Shown here piece after piece: positions 1 to 7,827 of a stretch of DNA of 51,870 bases. Source of the stretch: Bacteroidales bacterium (GTDB lineage Bacteria; Bacteroidota; Bacteroidia; Bacteroidales; Marinilabiliaceae); contig JAKSLH010000021.1 in NCBI GenBank assembly GCA_024401335.1, positions 1 through 51,870 of the forward strand, in the 5' to 3' direction. Every line of letters starts with the position of its first letter. Within the stretch, counting starts at the first letter, position 1. The position numbers and the translations under genes were made by a program. The notes under the pieces were generated by a model. The model did no database searches and was not told where the DNA came from. It saw only the letters and a list, made by a program, of their open reading frames with translations.

Positions 1-1
1 T

Positions 2-32
2 TTTGCAAACAAGCAAAAATGGTATATCTTTG
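2..32 (+). promoter_or_regulatory. Orphan Bacteroidetes-type promoter
   Basis: TTTG at 2-5, a 19-base spacer, then TATCTTTG at 25-32. This is an exact match to the Bacteroidetes housekeeping promoter pattern (TTTG-N19-TAnnTTTG). It points right into about 220 bases with no convincing gene on the plus strand, towards the end of the convergent phosphatase gene. It could drive a small RNA or be the remains of a lost gene's promoter. Confidence 0.6.
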
Positions 33-98
33 CTGAGAGGTTAATTGTTTGTACAACCTTTAACCTGCATTACAAAACATCTCCCCACCAATCCTGCC

Positions 99-145
99 GT
101 AGAGACGGGGCTTGCCCCGTCTTCCATCCCGCCGTCTTCCATCCC
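99..145. repeat. REP-like palindrome plus 15-base-period direct repeat
   Basis: GTAGAGAC at 99-106 opens a GC-rich hairpin: AGACGGGG at 103-110 pairs with CCCCGTCT at 115-122 around a CTTG loop. It runs into two copies of CCGTCTTCCATCCC at 117-130 and 132-145. The GTAGAGAC...GTCTC layout resembles repetitive extragenic palindromes scattered through many Bacteroidetes genomes. A degenerate copy lies at 51662-51686. Confidence 0.55.
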
Positions 146-202
146 CATCTTCAATGCCTTGTCTTTCGTACTCCGTATGTCTATCTAAAACAAACAAAAA
201 AA

Positions 203-226
203 GGATATTTGCATCAGCAAATATCC
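203..226 (-). terminator. Terminator of the PP2C phosphatase gene
   Basis: GGATATTTGC at 203-212 pairs perfectly with GCAAATATCC at 217-226 around the loop ATCA. On the minus strand the hairpin is followed by a run of eight T. It lies just past the stop of the phosphatase gene. Confidence 0.85.
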
Positions 227-257
227 CATTTATACATTGTCGTAACCAATCTAAATC

Positions 258-2501
258 TTATACCATTATACCGATGAATATGACATCGTCGGTCTGTGGA
301 TAGTCGCCCTTCCATTGGGTGAAGAAATCCTGCATTGTGAGACACTGCTCATCCATGTCATCGTTGTGCGTTGCACGGAGGAAACGTTTGATGTTCTTGA
401 GGTTCAAACGGCTGTTGTTCTGACCACCAAACTGGTCACTGTAGCCGTCCGAGAACATATAGATGGTGTCGTTGGTATGGAGCTGTATCTCTGTGTCCTC
501 AAACTTGCGTTCGTGGATGATGGCTTCGAGCTCACCGATGCTTCGCTTCGTGCCTTTCACCTCTATCATCTCCTGGTCACGTATGACGATGACTGGTCGC
601 TTGGCTGCCGCTACGTTGAGCACCTTAGTCTTCGTGTTGAGCGATATGATCGAGATGTCGCAACCGTCCTTCGCACGAGCCTCTTCCGACTTGTTGTGAC
701 CAAGCACGTCAATAAGTGCTGAGTCCAGTTCTTCAAGGATGGTCGATGGTTTGACATCTTCCGGTGATCTGTTGCAGATGTCGCTTATGATGGTAGAGGC
801 GATCATCGACATGAAGGCTCCAGGAATACCGTGACCTGTACAGTCGGCACAGCATACTATCAAATGGTCTCCCTTCTGTGCAAACCAATAGAAGTCACCG
901 CTGACGATGTCAAGTGGACTGAAGAAGATGAACGAGCCTGTTATGTCACACATCTCGAGCATCTCTGGCTGAGGTAGTATCGATCGCTGTATGTGCTCAG
1001 CGTATGCGATACTCTCCGACAGATGCTTTGTCGTTACATGCACCATGTCCTCCTGACGCTTCAGCTCTGTTATCTTGTCGGCCAGGTCCTGCTGTAGCTT
1101 ATGCTTCTCTTTCTCGAGCTTCTGCTTGAATCGCTTGTAGTTGTTCCACCCGAAGATGCCGGCCGCTATGATGCTTATTATGGCGATGATGGCTATTATA
1201 TAACGTTCGCCGCTTTTCTTCTCTTTTTGGTCAGCTAGCTTCTGACGTATGGCGCTTATCTCGTTTCGCATACGGTTCGACAACGATATCTTGCTTTGAA
1301 GCTGTCGGTTGTTGTTTGGCGAGATTATCTTTATCTGAAGGGAGTCGGCAAGCTGCTTCTGACGTGTCTGTATCTTGTATGCCGAATGATAGTCGTTGCG
1401 CGCTATGTAATATGCCTCGTGGCTTTCGAGCAGACATGGCGTGTATATTGGCCTGTGGTCGGTCTCTGTTGAGTCGAATAGCAGGAATCGTGCTCTTTCG
1501 AAGTTCTTGTTGTTGGCCTCTATCTCTCCGTCAAGGAGTATCTTCTCCTTGATGAGGTTGATGTCGTGTATGGCTGCCAGACTGTCGGCTTTGTCCCTAT
1601 ACATGACGGCCTCTTCGGCATATCCATCGCGGCTCAATGATAGTCCATGGATGATGTAGGTCGATGAGAGGTTCTTCCAGTAGTTGTTCGCCTGCTCGGC
1701 CATGGCCTCGCCTCGACTGGCGGTGTAGGCTGCCAACGCATATTCGTTCTGGTAGAAGTGGGCCCTAGCTCTGTTGTAGAGGTAGTATATCTTGGCTTCT
1801 GTACTGGCTTGGTCATAATATACTGAGGCTGAGAGAAGCGAGTTGTTGACTATGCGGAAGTCACCGATCTCTGTCGCGATAACTGCGTTGTCGGTAAGCG
1901 TGTTGAGCATCCATGTCGCATCGTTGTCAATGACTGGTATGGTGTCACAGATGTCGCTTATGTTGTCGAGATAATGTAGGCTGTTGGTGTATTCGCTTCG
2001 GTTCTTGTAGATCTCTGCTATATACTGGTTAGCGTTGATCATGTGACGTATGTCGTTGTAATACTTGAAGCGCTCAATACATTTTGTGAGATAATGTATG
2101 GCTGTGTCGGTATTGGTCGCTATGCTGCAATAGCCTACGAGCATCTCCATCTCGGCTATCGACTTGGCATATTCGTCGTCATCCTTCTTTGTGATCTTCT
2201 TGAAACCTTCGATTGCACGCTTGGCGTGATAGACTGCACTGTCTTCGTCTTCCGTATAACAGTAGGTCCACGCATATAAAGCATCCGTGATCACCCCATA
2301 GTTGTTGTCTGGAGTAACTAGTTGTCTCATGCTGTCTGTCGCGGCTAGTGCTTCATCATATTTGCCGTTGATACGCAACTGGTGGATGTCGTAATATACT
2401 TTCGGAAAGTATTCTACTGTCCTCTCATGCTGCTCATTACATGAAATGAATACAATGAAACTTATTATTGCCCCAAATATGGTTTGGAAAACTATCTTCA
2501 T
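258..2501 (-). CDS. TPR-containing, membrane-spanning PP2C/SpoIIE-type serine phosphatase
   Basis: Predicted signalling phosphatase of 747 residues. I start it at 2501 because the protein then begins with a hydrophobic signal segment ending in a lipobox-like FISC; the longer frame to 2594 adds an unrelated basic tail. About 400 residues of helical, TPR-like repeats follow, which should be periplasmic. A single membrane helix lies at about 433-452, then a coiled coil rich in K, E and Q, then a C-terminal SpoIIE/PP2C domain (about 505-747). That domain shows SGDFYW, ADCTGHGIPGAF and DGYSDQFGG, which carry the metal-binding aspartates. By family knowledge such enzymes dephosphorylate anti-anti-sigma or similar partners; no such partner is encoded nearby. 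The layout suggests an envelope sensor with a cytoplasmic output. The gene diverges from the nucleoid-associated protein gene. Confidence 0.85.
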   Translation of the reverse strand: MKIVFQTIFGAIISFIVFISCNEQHERTVEYFPKVYYDIHQLRINGKYDEALAATDSMRQLVTPDNNYGVITDALYAWTYCYTEDEDSAVYHAKRAIEGFKKITKKDDDEYAKSIAEMEMLVGYCSIATNTDTAIHYLTKCIERFKYYNDIRHMINANQYIAEIYKNRSEYTNSLHYLDNISDICDTIPVIDNDATWMLNTLTDNAVIATEIGDFRIVNNSLLSASVYYDQASTEAKIYYLYNRARAHFYQNEYALAAYTASRGEAMAEQANNYWKNLSSTYIIHGLSLSRDGYAEEAVMYRDKADSLAAIHDINLIKEKILLDGEIEANNKNFERARFLLFDSTETDHRPIYTPCLLESHEAYYIARNDYHSAYKIQTRQKQLADSLQIKIISPNNNRQLQSKISLSNRMRNEISAIRQKLADQKEKKSGERYIIAIIAIISIIAAGIFGWNNYKRFKQKLEKEKHKLQQDLADKITELKRQEDMVHVTTKHLSESIAYAEHIQRSILPQPEMLEMCDITGSFIFFSPLDIVSGDFYWFAQKGDHLIVCCADCTGHGIPGAFMSMIASTIISDICNRSPEDVKPSTILEELDSALIDVLGHNKSEEARAKDGCDISIISLNTKTKVLNVAAAKRPVIVIRDQEMIEVKGTKRSIGELEAIIHERKFEDTEIQLHTNDTIYMFSDGYSDQFGGQNNSRLNLKNIKRFLRATHNDDMDEQCLTMQDFFTQWKGDYPQTDDVIFIGIMV

Positions 2502-2573
2502 TAGCTGTGCGTAATACTCTCGCAAATTTCCCCATTTGAGTCGAAAAAAGCAACAGTTTTGTAGATTTTTTTC

Positions 2574-2581
2574 TACTTTTG
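2574..2581 (+). promoter_or_regulatory. -7 element for the nucleoid-associated protein gene
   Basis: TACTTTTG matches TAnnTTTG and lies 20 bases before the chosen ATG at 2602. No well-spaced TTTG -33 box is seen; the nearest, at 2558-2561, is only 12 bases away. Confidence 0.5.
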
Positions 2582-2601
2582 TGCCAATATACAATGTGAT
2601 T

Positions 2602-3660
2602 ATGATAGAAAGTACAGGTGCTGTAATCGATAGGTTGGTGGTGCATCAGATAGGTGCAAAAGCTGAGGGTGGCGTGCTGCGTGTATCGCGCGAGACAATA
2701 GATCTTAACGAGGCCGAGGAGATGGCCGATGTGCTTAAGACATTCTTTTTCAAGCCTTTCAAGACCGATGCTTATTTCAATTTCTCGCATCCCGAGTCGC
2801 TTGAAATGAATATGCTCTACCAGCATGCGTGCGATGTCTTTGATAATGCCGATTCTTTCTTCGACGCTTCTGTCATGATCGCTGAACATCTTTATGAGTC
2901 GTCTAATCACCCTAAGATTAAGGGCGGCGAGTTCTATATGGTCCATTTTAGCGGCTGCGTGGTCGACGGTGAGGTGTGCGACGCTATCGGTATCTTCAAG
3001 AGTGAAAGCAAGGAGACGTTCCTTAAGGTCTATCTCGCTCAGAACGATAATATCGAACTGGGTACTCAAGAGGGTATCTCGGTAAGACGACTGGATAAGG
3101 GCTGTATAATTTTTAATATAGAACGCGAAGAGGGCTTCCGCGTGTGCGCCGTAGATAATATCAACAAGGGCGGTGAAGCTCATTTCTGGATGGACGACTT
3201 CCTCGGACTTAAGCCTCGTCAGGATAGCTTCTATTTTACCGACAACTATATGCAGATGTGCAAGGGCTTCGTGACCGATGTGTTCAACGATGACAACCAT
3301 GTGCCTCGCACTGAACAGGTGGATATGATGAACCGTACTGTCGATTTCTTCCAGAAGAATCCGCAGTTCTCCCACTCGGAGTTCGCACAGAATGTGATGG
3401 AGGAGCCTGATATCATCTCTGCTTTCAACGACTATAAACAACGCTTCGAAGAACAGCGTAAGATGGATGAGCCGCTGCCTGAACTGTTCGAGATATCTAA
3501 GGACGCTGTGAAGGGCGAGAAGAAGAACTTTAAGAGTGTCATAAAGCTCGATAAGAATTTCCATGTCTATGTGCATGGAAGCCGATATTATATGGAAAAG
3601 GGATACGACGAGGAGAAGGATCTCAATTTCTATAAGCTGTTCTTCAAGATGGAGTCGTAA
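2602..3660 (+). CDS. Nucleoid-associated protein, NdpA/YejK family
   Basis: 352 residues beginning MIESTGAVIDRLVVHQIG. I prefer the ATG at 2602 over 2536 because it sits just after a promoter -7 box and starts at the family's usual N-terminus. The pattern of an early IDR..VHQIG stretch, a central GEFYMVHFSG strand region and a C-terminal half rich in K and E matches the NdpA/YejK group (PF04245). Members bind DNA and are abundant on the nucleoid; the precise role is unclear. The rRNA methyltransferase gene follows after 28 bases, so the two are probably co-transcribed. The upstream neighbour is divergent. Confidence 0.85.
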   Translation: MIESTGAVIDRLVVHQIGAKAEGGVLRVSRETIDLNEAEEMADVLKTFFFKPFKTDAYFNFSHPESLEMNMLYQHACDVFDNADSFFDASVMIAEHLYESSNHPKIKGGEFYMVHFSGCVVDGEVCDAIGIFKSESKETFLKVYLAQNDNIELGTQEGISVRRLDKGCIIFNIEREEGFRVCAVDNINKGGEAHFWMDDFLGLKPRQDSFYFTDNYMQMCKGFVTDVFNDDNHVPRTEQVDMMNRTVDFFQKNPQFSHSEFAQNVMEEPDIISAFNDYKQRFEEQRKMDEPLPELFEISKDAVKGEKKNFKSVIKLDKNFHVYVHGSRYYMEKGYDEEKDLNFYKLFFKMES

Positions 3661-3688
3661 TTGTTTTATCGTTTCCCCTTTTTGCTAG

Positions 3689-5050
3689 ATGACTCCGCTT
3701 AACAATCTCTTTGTTGAAAGAATCAAGGCTCAGTTTCCCGGTGAGGCTGAGGCTTTCCTGGGCGCTATCGACAGACCTGTTGTGCCTTCGGTACGTATGC
3801 ATCCTATCAAGTCTGATGTCTCGGTCAGCGAGGCTATAGATGATGTCAACGCCAAGCCTATACCATGGAATGCCGATGGCTGTTGGCTCGACCAGCGTCC
3901 TAACTATACTCTTAATCCGCTTTTCCATGTCGGGGCTTTCTATCCTCAGGAGGCGTCGAGTATGTTCCTGCGCCATGTGCTTAAGGCTGTTGAGGCCGAA
4001 ATGCCGTCTAATCCTGTCGTGCTCGACTTGTGCGCTGCGCCTGGCGGTAAGACTACTCTGCTAGCGTCGTGGCTTGATGGTAAGGGCGTGCTCGTGGCTA
4101 ACGAATATGTGCGTCAGAGGGCGTGGATATTGCGAGAGAATATGGCTAAATGGGGCTATGGCAACTGTCTCGTGGCTAACTGCGATTCGGCTCGTATAGG
4201 TGGCTTGGGGTCAACTTTCGACCTGGTGCTCATCGATGCTCCTTGCTCGGGCGAGGGTATGTTCAGAAAAGACGACGTGGCACGCACCGAATGGAGCGTT
4301 GAGAATGCCGCGATGTGCGCCGAACGACAGAAGGAGATTCTTGATAATATATGGGATGCCGTGGCCGAAAATGGCGTTGTGATATACTCTACATGCACTT
4401 TCAATCCCGACGAGAATGAACGTCAGATGGAATGGCTCGCCGAACAGTATGATGTGCAGTTTATAGATATAGATGTTGACAAGGAGTGGAACGTGACTGA
4501 GGTGCCTTTCAATGGCGGTCGCGGTTATGCTTTCCATCCGCATAGGGTAGAGGGTGAGGGCTTCTTCATCTGCGCTATGAAGAAGCTCGATGGCATGGGC
4601 AAGAGGAGGGCTAAAACTGACAAGAAATCGCCTTGGTCGCCTTCTAAGCTAAAGGTCGATTATCTCAATGGTCATTATTCTCTCTATCAGAACGGTGATG
4701 ATGTTTTTGCTCTGCCTGCCGGACGAGAACTCCTGATGACTGTCCTGGCCGACGCGTTGAAGGCTATATGGGTGGGTGTGCCGATTGGCAAATCGACACG
4801 TAAGGAGCTTATCCCTGCCGAGGAACTGGCATTGCAGATTGATTTCAATCCTGCATCATTTGGTGTCGTGAATGTTGAAAAGGATGATGCCTTGAGGTTC
4901 CTTAGGGGCGAATGGACCTGTGAGGATTCAATGGCACAAGGATGGAATGTGGTGCGCTATAAGGCCCATTTTATTGGCTTTGTGAAGGTTATTGGCAATA
5001 GAGTTAACAATTATTGGCCAAAAGAATGGCGAATAAGGATGGATTTCTGA
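3689..5050 (+). CDS. rRNA cytosine-C5 methyltransferase, RsmF-like (NOL1/NOP2/Sun family)
   Basis: 453 residues. Predicted S-adenosylmethionine-dependent m5C methyltransferase acting on ribosomal RNA in the cytoplasm. The SAM-binding segment DLCAAPGGKTT (about 112-122) is followed by DAPCSGEGMFRK with Cys186 and STCTFNPDENE with Cys236; these two cysteines form the release/catalytic pair of the family. The last 120 residues form a separate C-terminal domain like that of RsmF, with the ending WPKEWRIRMDF. Length agrees with RsmF-type enzymes (about 450-480). It follows the nucleoid protein gene closely and precedes rplS, fitting a ribosome-related role. RsmF is the closest named relative, but the exact target cytosine cannot be read from sequence. 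Confidence 0.88.
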   Translation: MTPLNNLFVERIKAQFPGEAEAFLGAIDRPVVPSVRMHPIKSDVSVSEAIDDVNAKPIPWNADGCWLDQRPNYTLNPLFHVGAFYPQEASSMFLRHVLKAVEAEMPSNPVVLDLCAAPGGKTTLLASWLDGKGVLVANEYVRQRAWILRENMAKWGYGNCLVANCDSARIGGLGSTFDLVLIDAPCSGEGMFRKDDVARTEWSVENAAMCAERQKEILDNIWDAVAENGVVIYSTCTFNPDENERQMEWLAEQYDVQFIDIDVDKEWNVTEVPFNGGRGYAFHPHRVEGEGFFICAMKKLDGMGKRRAKTDKKSPWSPSKLKVDYLNGHYSLYQNGDDVFALPAGRELLMTVLADALKAIWVGVPIGKSTRKELIPAEELALQIDFNPASFGVVNVEKDDALRFLRGEWTCEDSMAQGWNVVRYKAHFIGFVKVIGNRVNNYWPKEWRIRMDF

Positions 5051-5061
5051 TTTTTTTGTTG

Positions 5062-5069
5062 TAATTTTG
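5062..5069 (+). promoter_or_regulatory. -7 element of the rplS promoter
   Basis: TAATTTTG matches TAnnTTTG about 80 bases before the rplS start, just after the methyltransferase stop codon. A TTTG at 5055-5058 is too close to serve as the -33 box. Confidence 0.5.
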
Positions 5070-5083
5070 CACCGAAAATTACG

Positions 5084-5127
5084 TAACCTCTGGCCGGTAA
5101 GAGTTAATGGTGAATGTTGCGTGGTTA
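5084..5127 (+). promoter_or_regulatory. Candidate structured leader of rplS
   Basis: In the roughly 80-base leader, TAA(C)CTCT at 5084-5091 can pair with AGAGTTA at 5100-5106, with a bulged C and loop GGCCGGTA. The same TAACC (5084-5088) can instead pair with GGTTA at 5123-5127, so the two folds exclude each other. Ribosomal protein leaders often autoregulate their genes; this one is inferred from hand pairing only. Confidence 0.35.
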
Positions 5128-5149
5128 AACTAAATACTTAATAAGTACA

Positions 5150-5497
5150 ATGGATTTAATTAAAGTTGCAGAAGCAGCGTTCAAGTCTGGTATCGAAATG
5201 CCATCTTTCAAGAGTGGTGATACAGTAGCTGTTTCTTACAAGATCGTTGAAGGTAACAAGGAACGTATCCAGGTCTTCAAGGGTGTCGTAATTCAGATCA
5301 AGGGCGAAGGTGCTAAGAAGACTTTCACTGTTCGCAAGATCTCTAACAACGTTGGTGTAGAGCGTATCTTCCCAATGGACTCACCTTTCATCGACAGCGT
5401 TGAAGTACTCCGTCTCGGTAAGGTACGTCGTGCTCGTCTCTTCTATCTCCGTGGCCTTACTGGTAAGAAGGCTCGTATCAAGGAGAAGAGAGGTTAA
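5150..5497 (+). CDS. rplS: 50S ribosomal protein L19
   Basis: 115 residues, the normal length for bL19. It contains the hallmark stretches [45 protein letters not shown] and [20 protein letters not shown]. The protein sits at the 30S-50S interface of the ribosome. Codon choice is strongly biased (CGT, CTC, AAG), as expected for a highly expressed gene. The start at 5150 follows an A-rich stretch, the usual Bacteroidetes initiation context. It has its own -7 box and leader and is followed by a strong terminator, so it is probably transcribed on its own. Confidence 0.98.
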   Translation: MDLIKVAEAAFKSGIEMPSFKSGDTVAVSYKIVEGNKERIQVFKGVVIQIKGEGAKKTFTVRKISNNVGVERIFPMDSPFIDSVEVLRLGKVRRARLFYLRGLTGKKARIKEKRG

Positions 5498-5523
5498 TCC
5501 TTCTTCGAGTTTTAACTCACATG

Positions 5524-5554
5524 GCCCTGCTCAGTTCTCTGAGCGGGCTTTTTT
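5524..5554 (+). terminator. rplS terminator
   Basis: GCCCTGCTCAG at 5524-5534 pairs with CTGAGCGGGC at 5539-5548 with one bulged T, followed by TTTTTTG. It lies 27 bases past the rplS stop. Confidence 0.9.
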
Positions 5555-5624
5555 GTTTTCCTTCAGGCATCGTAAGCTTTCTTGTCTGTACTAGTTGTCC
5601 TAATTCCACATTACCTCCAATAAC

Positions 5625-5660
5625 ACAAAGGCTCCTTTGCGTAAGCAAGGGAGCCTTTGT
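5625..5660 (-). terminator. Long-stem terminator for the convergent secreted-protein gene
   Basis: ACAAAGGCTCCTTTGC at 5625-5640 pairs over 16 positions (one G-T) with 5645-5660 around the loop GTAA. It lies between the converging rplS and the minus-strand gene ending at 5683 and may stop transcription from both sides. Confidence 0.75.
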
Positions 5661-5682
5661 TTATTGAACGCTATGCTCGTCT

Positions 5683-7758
5683 TTATTTCTTGACAGCTCT
5701 GATGTGGAGCTTCGAGTAATAGAGCGATCTGCTGTAGTATTCCGTATATTGCGGATCAAACATTTTCGAGCCGATAAGGTATTTGCGTATGTAGTCTGTC
5801 CTCTCGCCTTTCTCTTCTTCTTTCTCTGGCTTGTAGGTTGACTTCTCGCTTGTCCAATAGACACCGAGATTGTTGCTGCCTCGTGGCTCGCTGTCGCTCA
5901 CAAAGGTGGTGAACGGAATGAAGATGCCTTTGCGTGTTATTGGACTCTCGAAGTATTCACCTCTTACTCGTCCTATCTTTATCCATCTTCTCTCGCATTG
6001 TGTATAGAGCTCGTTCCATTGTGCAAGTGTTGGAATGCTTGCTCCGGCACCATAGTAGGCTGTAGCTGCATCGTGCTTCGGATCACCTGCTACACTATAT
6101 GGAAGCTTGTCGAAGGCTATGTCGTGAGGCACAGGATCTTTCTCTTCGTATGGCTTTGTGTCATACCATGAGTAGAGATTGCCTAGTTTGTTGACTTTCT
6201 TTGCTCCGAGGTTGGTTGAGGCCCACTTGACAGATAGGCCGAGATCAACCCATTCTTCGTTTTCGATGCTGGCTGTCATTCTCTCACAGTCGCGTGTGTA
6301 TTTTACATATCCATCCCACTTGGTATAGGCTACGATGCTGTAGCTGGCGTTGACCTCAAGACCGCTTATGATGGTTGTTATCTGCGTGCCATCGGCGCTT
6401 ATCTGATATGGCGCGATGTTGCATTTCGCATAACTCTTGTCTTCCATCGCTATCCTGTGAAGATAGCCAGCTTCGTAATTCATGAAGAAGCCTTCTGTGA
6501 TGGCAAGCTTGACGGCATTAGGTCTCTCTCTGACTTGTGGATGTGCGATGTCGATGATGACTTTGAGGCGTGTAGGCGAGTATGGTATAACGGTTATCTC
6601 ACCGAGATATTCATCGGCGTTGAGTTCGGCTTCACGCGCCAAACGTGCCGCCTCTGCTTCTTCGGCCTTGATGTCTCTTATCCATTGTGCGTCATTGGCC
6701 TCGTCGATATTCTCGATGTCTTGGACTGGGAAATGCAGAGATATCATGTTGCTCTTCTTGAGCAAGGTCTCCTGCTCCTCTATCCACTCTTTCAGCTTTT
6801 TGCATTCGCGTGTCTCATAGTCGTTTTCAATGGCCTTGGTGAGCATATCTTTGGCCATGCCGAAACGGTCGGTGTGGGCATAGATGAGAGCTAGGTCGTA
6901 GTAGGCGAGGAAACGCATCTTGATGTGGTTCTTGTCCTTAGGGTCTGGGTATCTGTCGAGTATCTGGTTGAGCTCATCTACAGAAGGCTGGAGCGATGCC
7001 GAGGCTTCATCGACACCTCCATTGGCTGTCAAGAACGAGAGCCGGTTGATGATGTCTTTGAGTAGCTTCTGGTTGGCCTCGTACTCTGGATGTTTCTTGG
7101 AGTCGAGATACTGAATCTTGGCTTTCTGAGTGTCGGTAGGATAACCATAGAGATATTCAAATCGACGCTCCATGTTCTTGAGGAGATTGGTTATGATGTC
7201 GGTCTCAAGGTTGTTGAGGATGAGGCCGTGGTTTAGCCTGAGGTATTTCTCGGCCTCCTTGTAGTCTTTGAACTCCTTTGATTTGTACGAGTCGGACTGC
7301 GTAGGACTGCTCCTGTGGACGTATTCTTGGTAGATCTTTTGACCGCTACGGTCATATACGTCATAGCTGAGGTCATAGATATAGTTGATTCTGACGCAAT
7401 AGCTGTTGACTGTAGTCTCGTGGCCTTCTTTGTCCTTGTGTTTTTTGGTTATTGTCTCTATTTCACGTTCTCTCTCTTTGATACCTGTGAAGTTGACTTT
7501 GACAACGAGGCCTGCTTCTTCGGTGTTGACATAGGTGAGGCCCTCAACGCGAAGGTCGGTCATGCGCTTGATGTTTTCTGACTTCCTATGGAAGGTTGGG
7601 ATGATGGTGAATGTCCTTTCGCTCTCGGCTAAAGGCTCCTGGGCCATCTGACGGTATTGCACGCGGACGTTTTTGTTGTCAACGCTTACCTTCTGGCCGA
7701 AGCTTGTTGCGGCAATGGCCATTGTTGCTGTTAGGAGGATTAGTTTTTTGTTTTTCAT
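5683..7758 (-). CDS. Secreted protein of unknown function with C-terminal FISUMP-like domain
   Basis: 691 residues with a clear signal peptide (MKNKKLILLTATMAIAATSFGQ). The middle has helical, TPR-like segments (for example AYYDLALIYAHTDRFGMAKDML) and a basic-acidic helix near 365-385. A beta-rich part follows, with ITTIISGLEVNASYSIVAYTK resembling a fibronectin-like strand pattern. The last 190 residues begin EEWVDLGLSVKWASTNLGA and contain YYGAGASIPTLAQWNEL and GVYWTSE. These are hallmarks of the Fibrobacter succinogenes major paralogous domain, common in Bacteroidetes surface proteins. The function is unknown; it is likely exported and could be surface-exposed. A peptidase gene lies 69 bases upstream on the same strand, so the two may be co-transcribed. 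Confidence 0.8.
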   Translation of the reverse strand: MKNKKLILLTATMAIAATSFGQKVSVDNKNVRVQYRQMAQEPLAESERTFTIIPTFHRKSENIKRMTDLRVEGLTYVNTEEAGLVVKVNFTGIKEREREIETITKKHKDKEGHETTVNSYCVRINYIYDLSYDVYDRSGQKIYQEYVHRSSPTQSDSYKSKEFKDYKEAEKYLRLNHGLILNNLETDIITNLLKNMERRFEYLYGYPTDTQKAKIQYLDSKKHPEYEANQKLLKDIINRLSFLTANGGVDEASASLQPSVDELNQILDRYPDPKDKNHIKMRFLAYYDLALIYAHTDRFGMAKDMLTKAIENDYETRECKKLKEWIEEQETLLKKSNMISLHFPVQDIENIDEANDAQWIRDIKAEEAEAARLAREAELNADEYLGEITVIPYSPTRLKVIIDIAHPQVRERPNAVKLAITEGFFMNYEAGYLHRIAMEDKSYAKCNIAPYQISADGTQITTIISGLEVNASYSIVAYTKWDGYVKYTRDCERMTASIENEEWVDLGLSVKWASTNLGAKKVNKLGNLYSWYDTKPYEEKDPVPHDIAFDKLPYSVAGDPKHDAATAYYGAGASIPTLAQWNELYTQCERRWIKIGRVRGEYFESPITRKGIFIPFTTFVSDSEPRGSNNLGVYWTSEKSTYKPEKEEEKGERTDYIRKYLIGSKMFDPQYTEYYSRSLYYSKLHIRAVKK

Positions 7759-7827
7759 TTTATGTCCTAGTAATTTTGATCTTTTTATTCATTATTCTGT
7801 CGGACGTGGCTGAATGACAGTCTGTCA

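Noticed and set aside
112-303. 63-codon plus-strand frame at the left edge
   Set aside because: It runs through the REP-like hairpin, the direct repeats and the terminator, and has no homology-like features.
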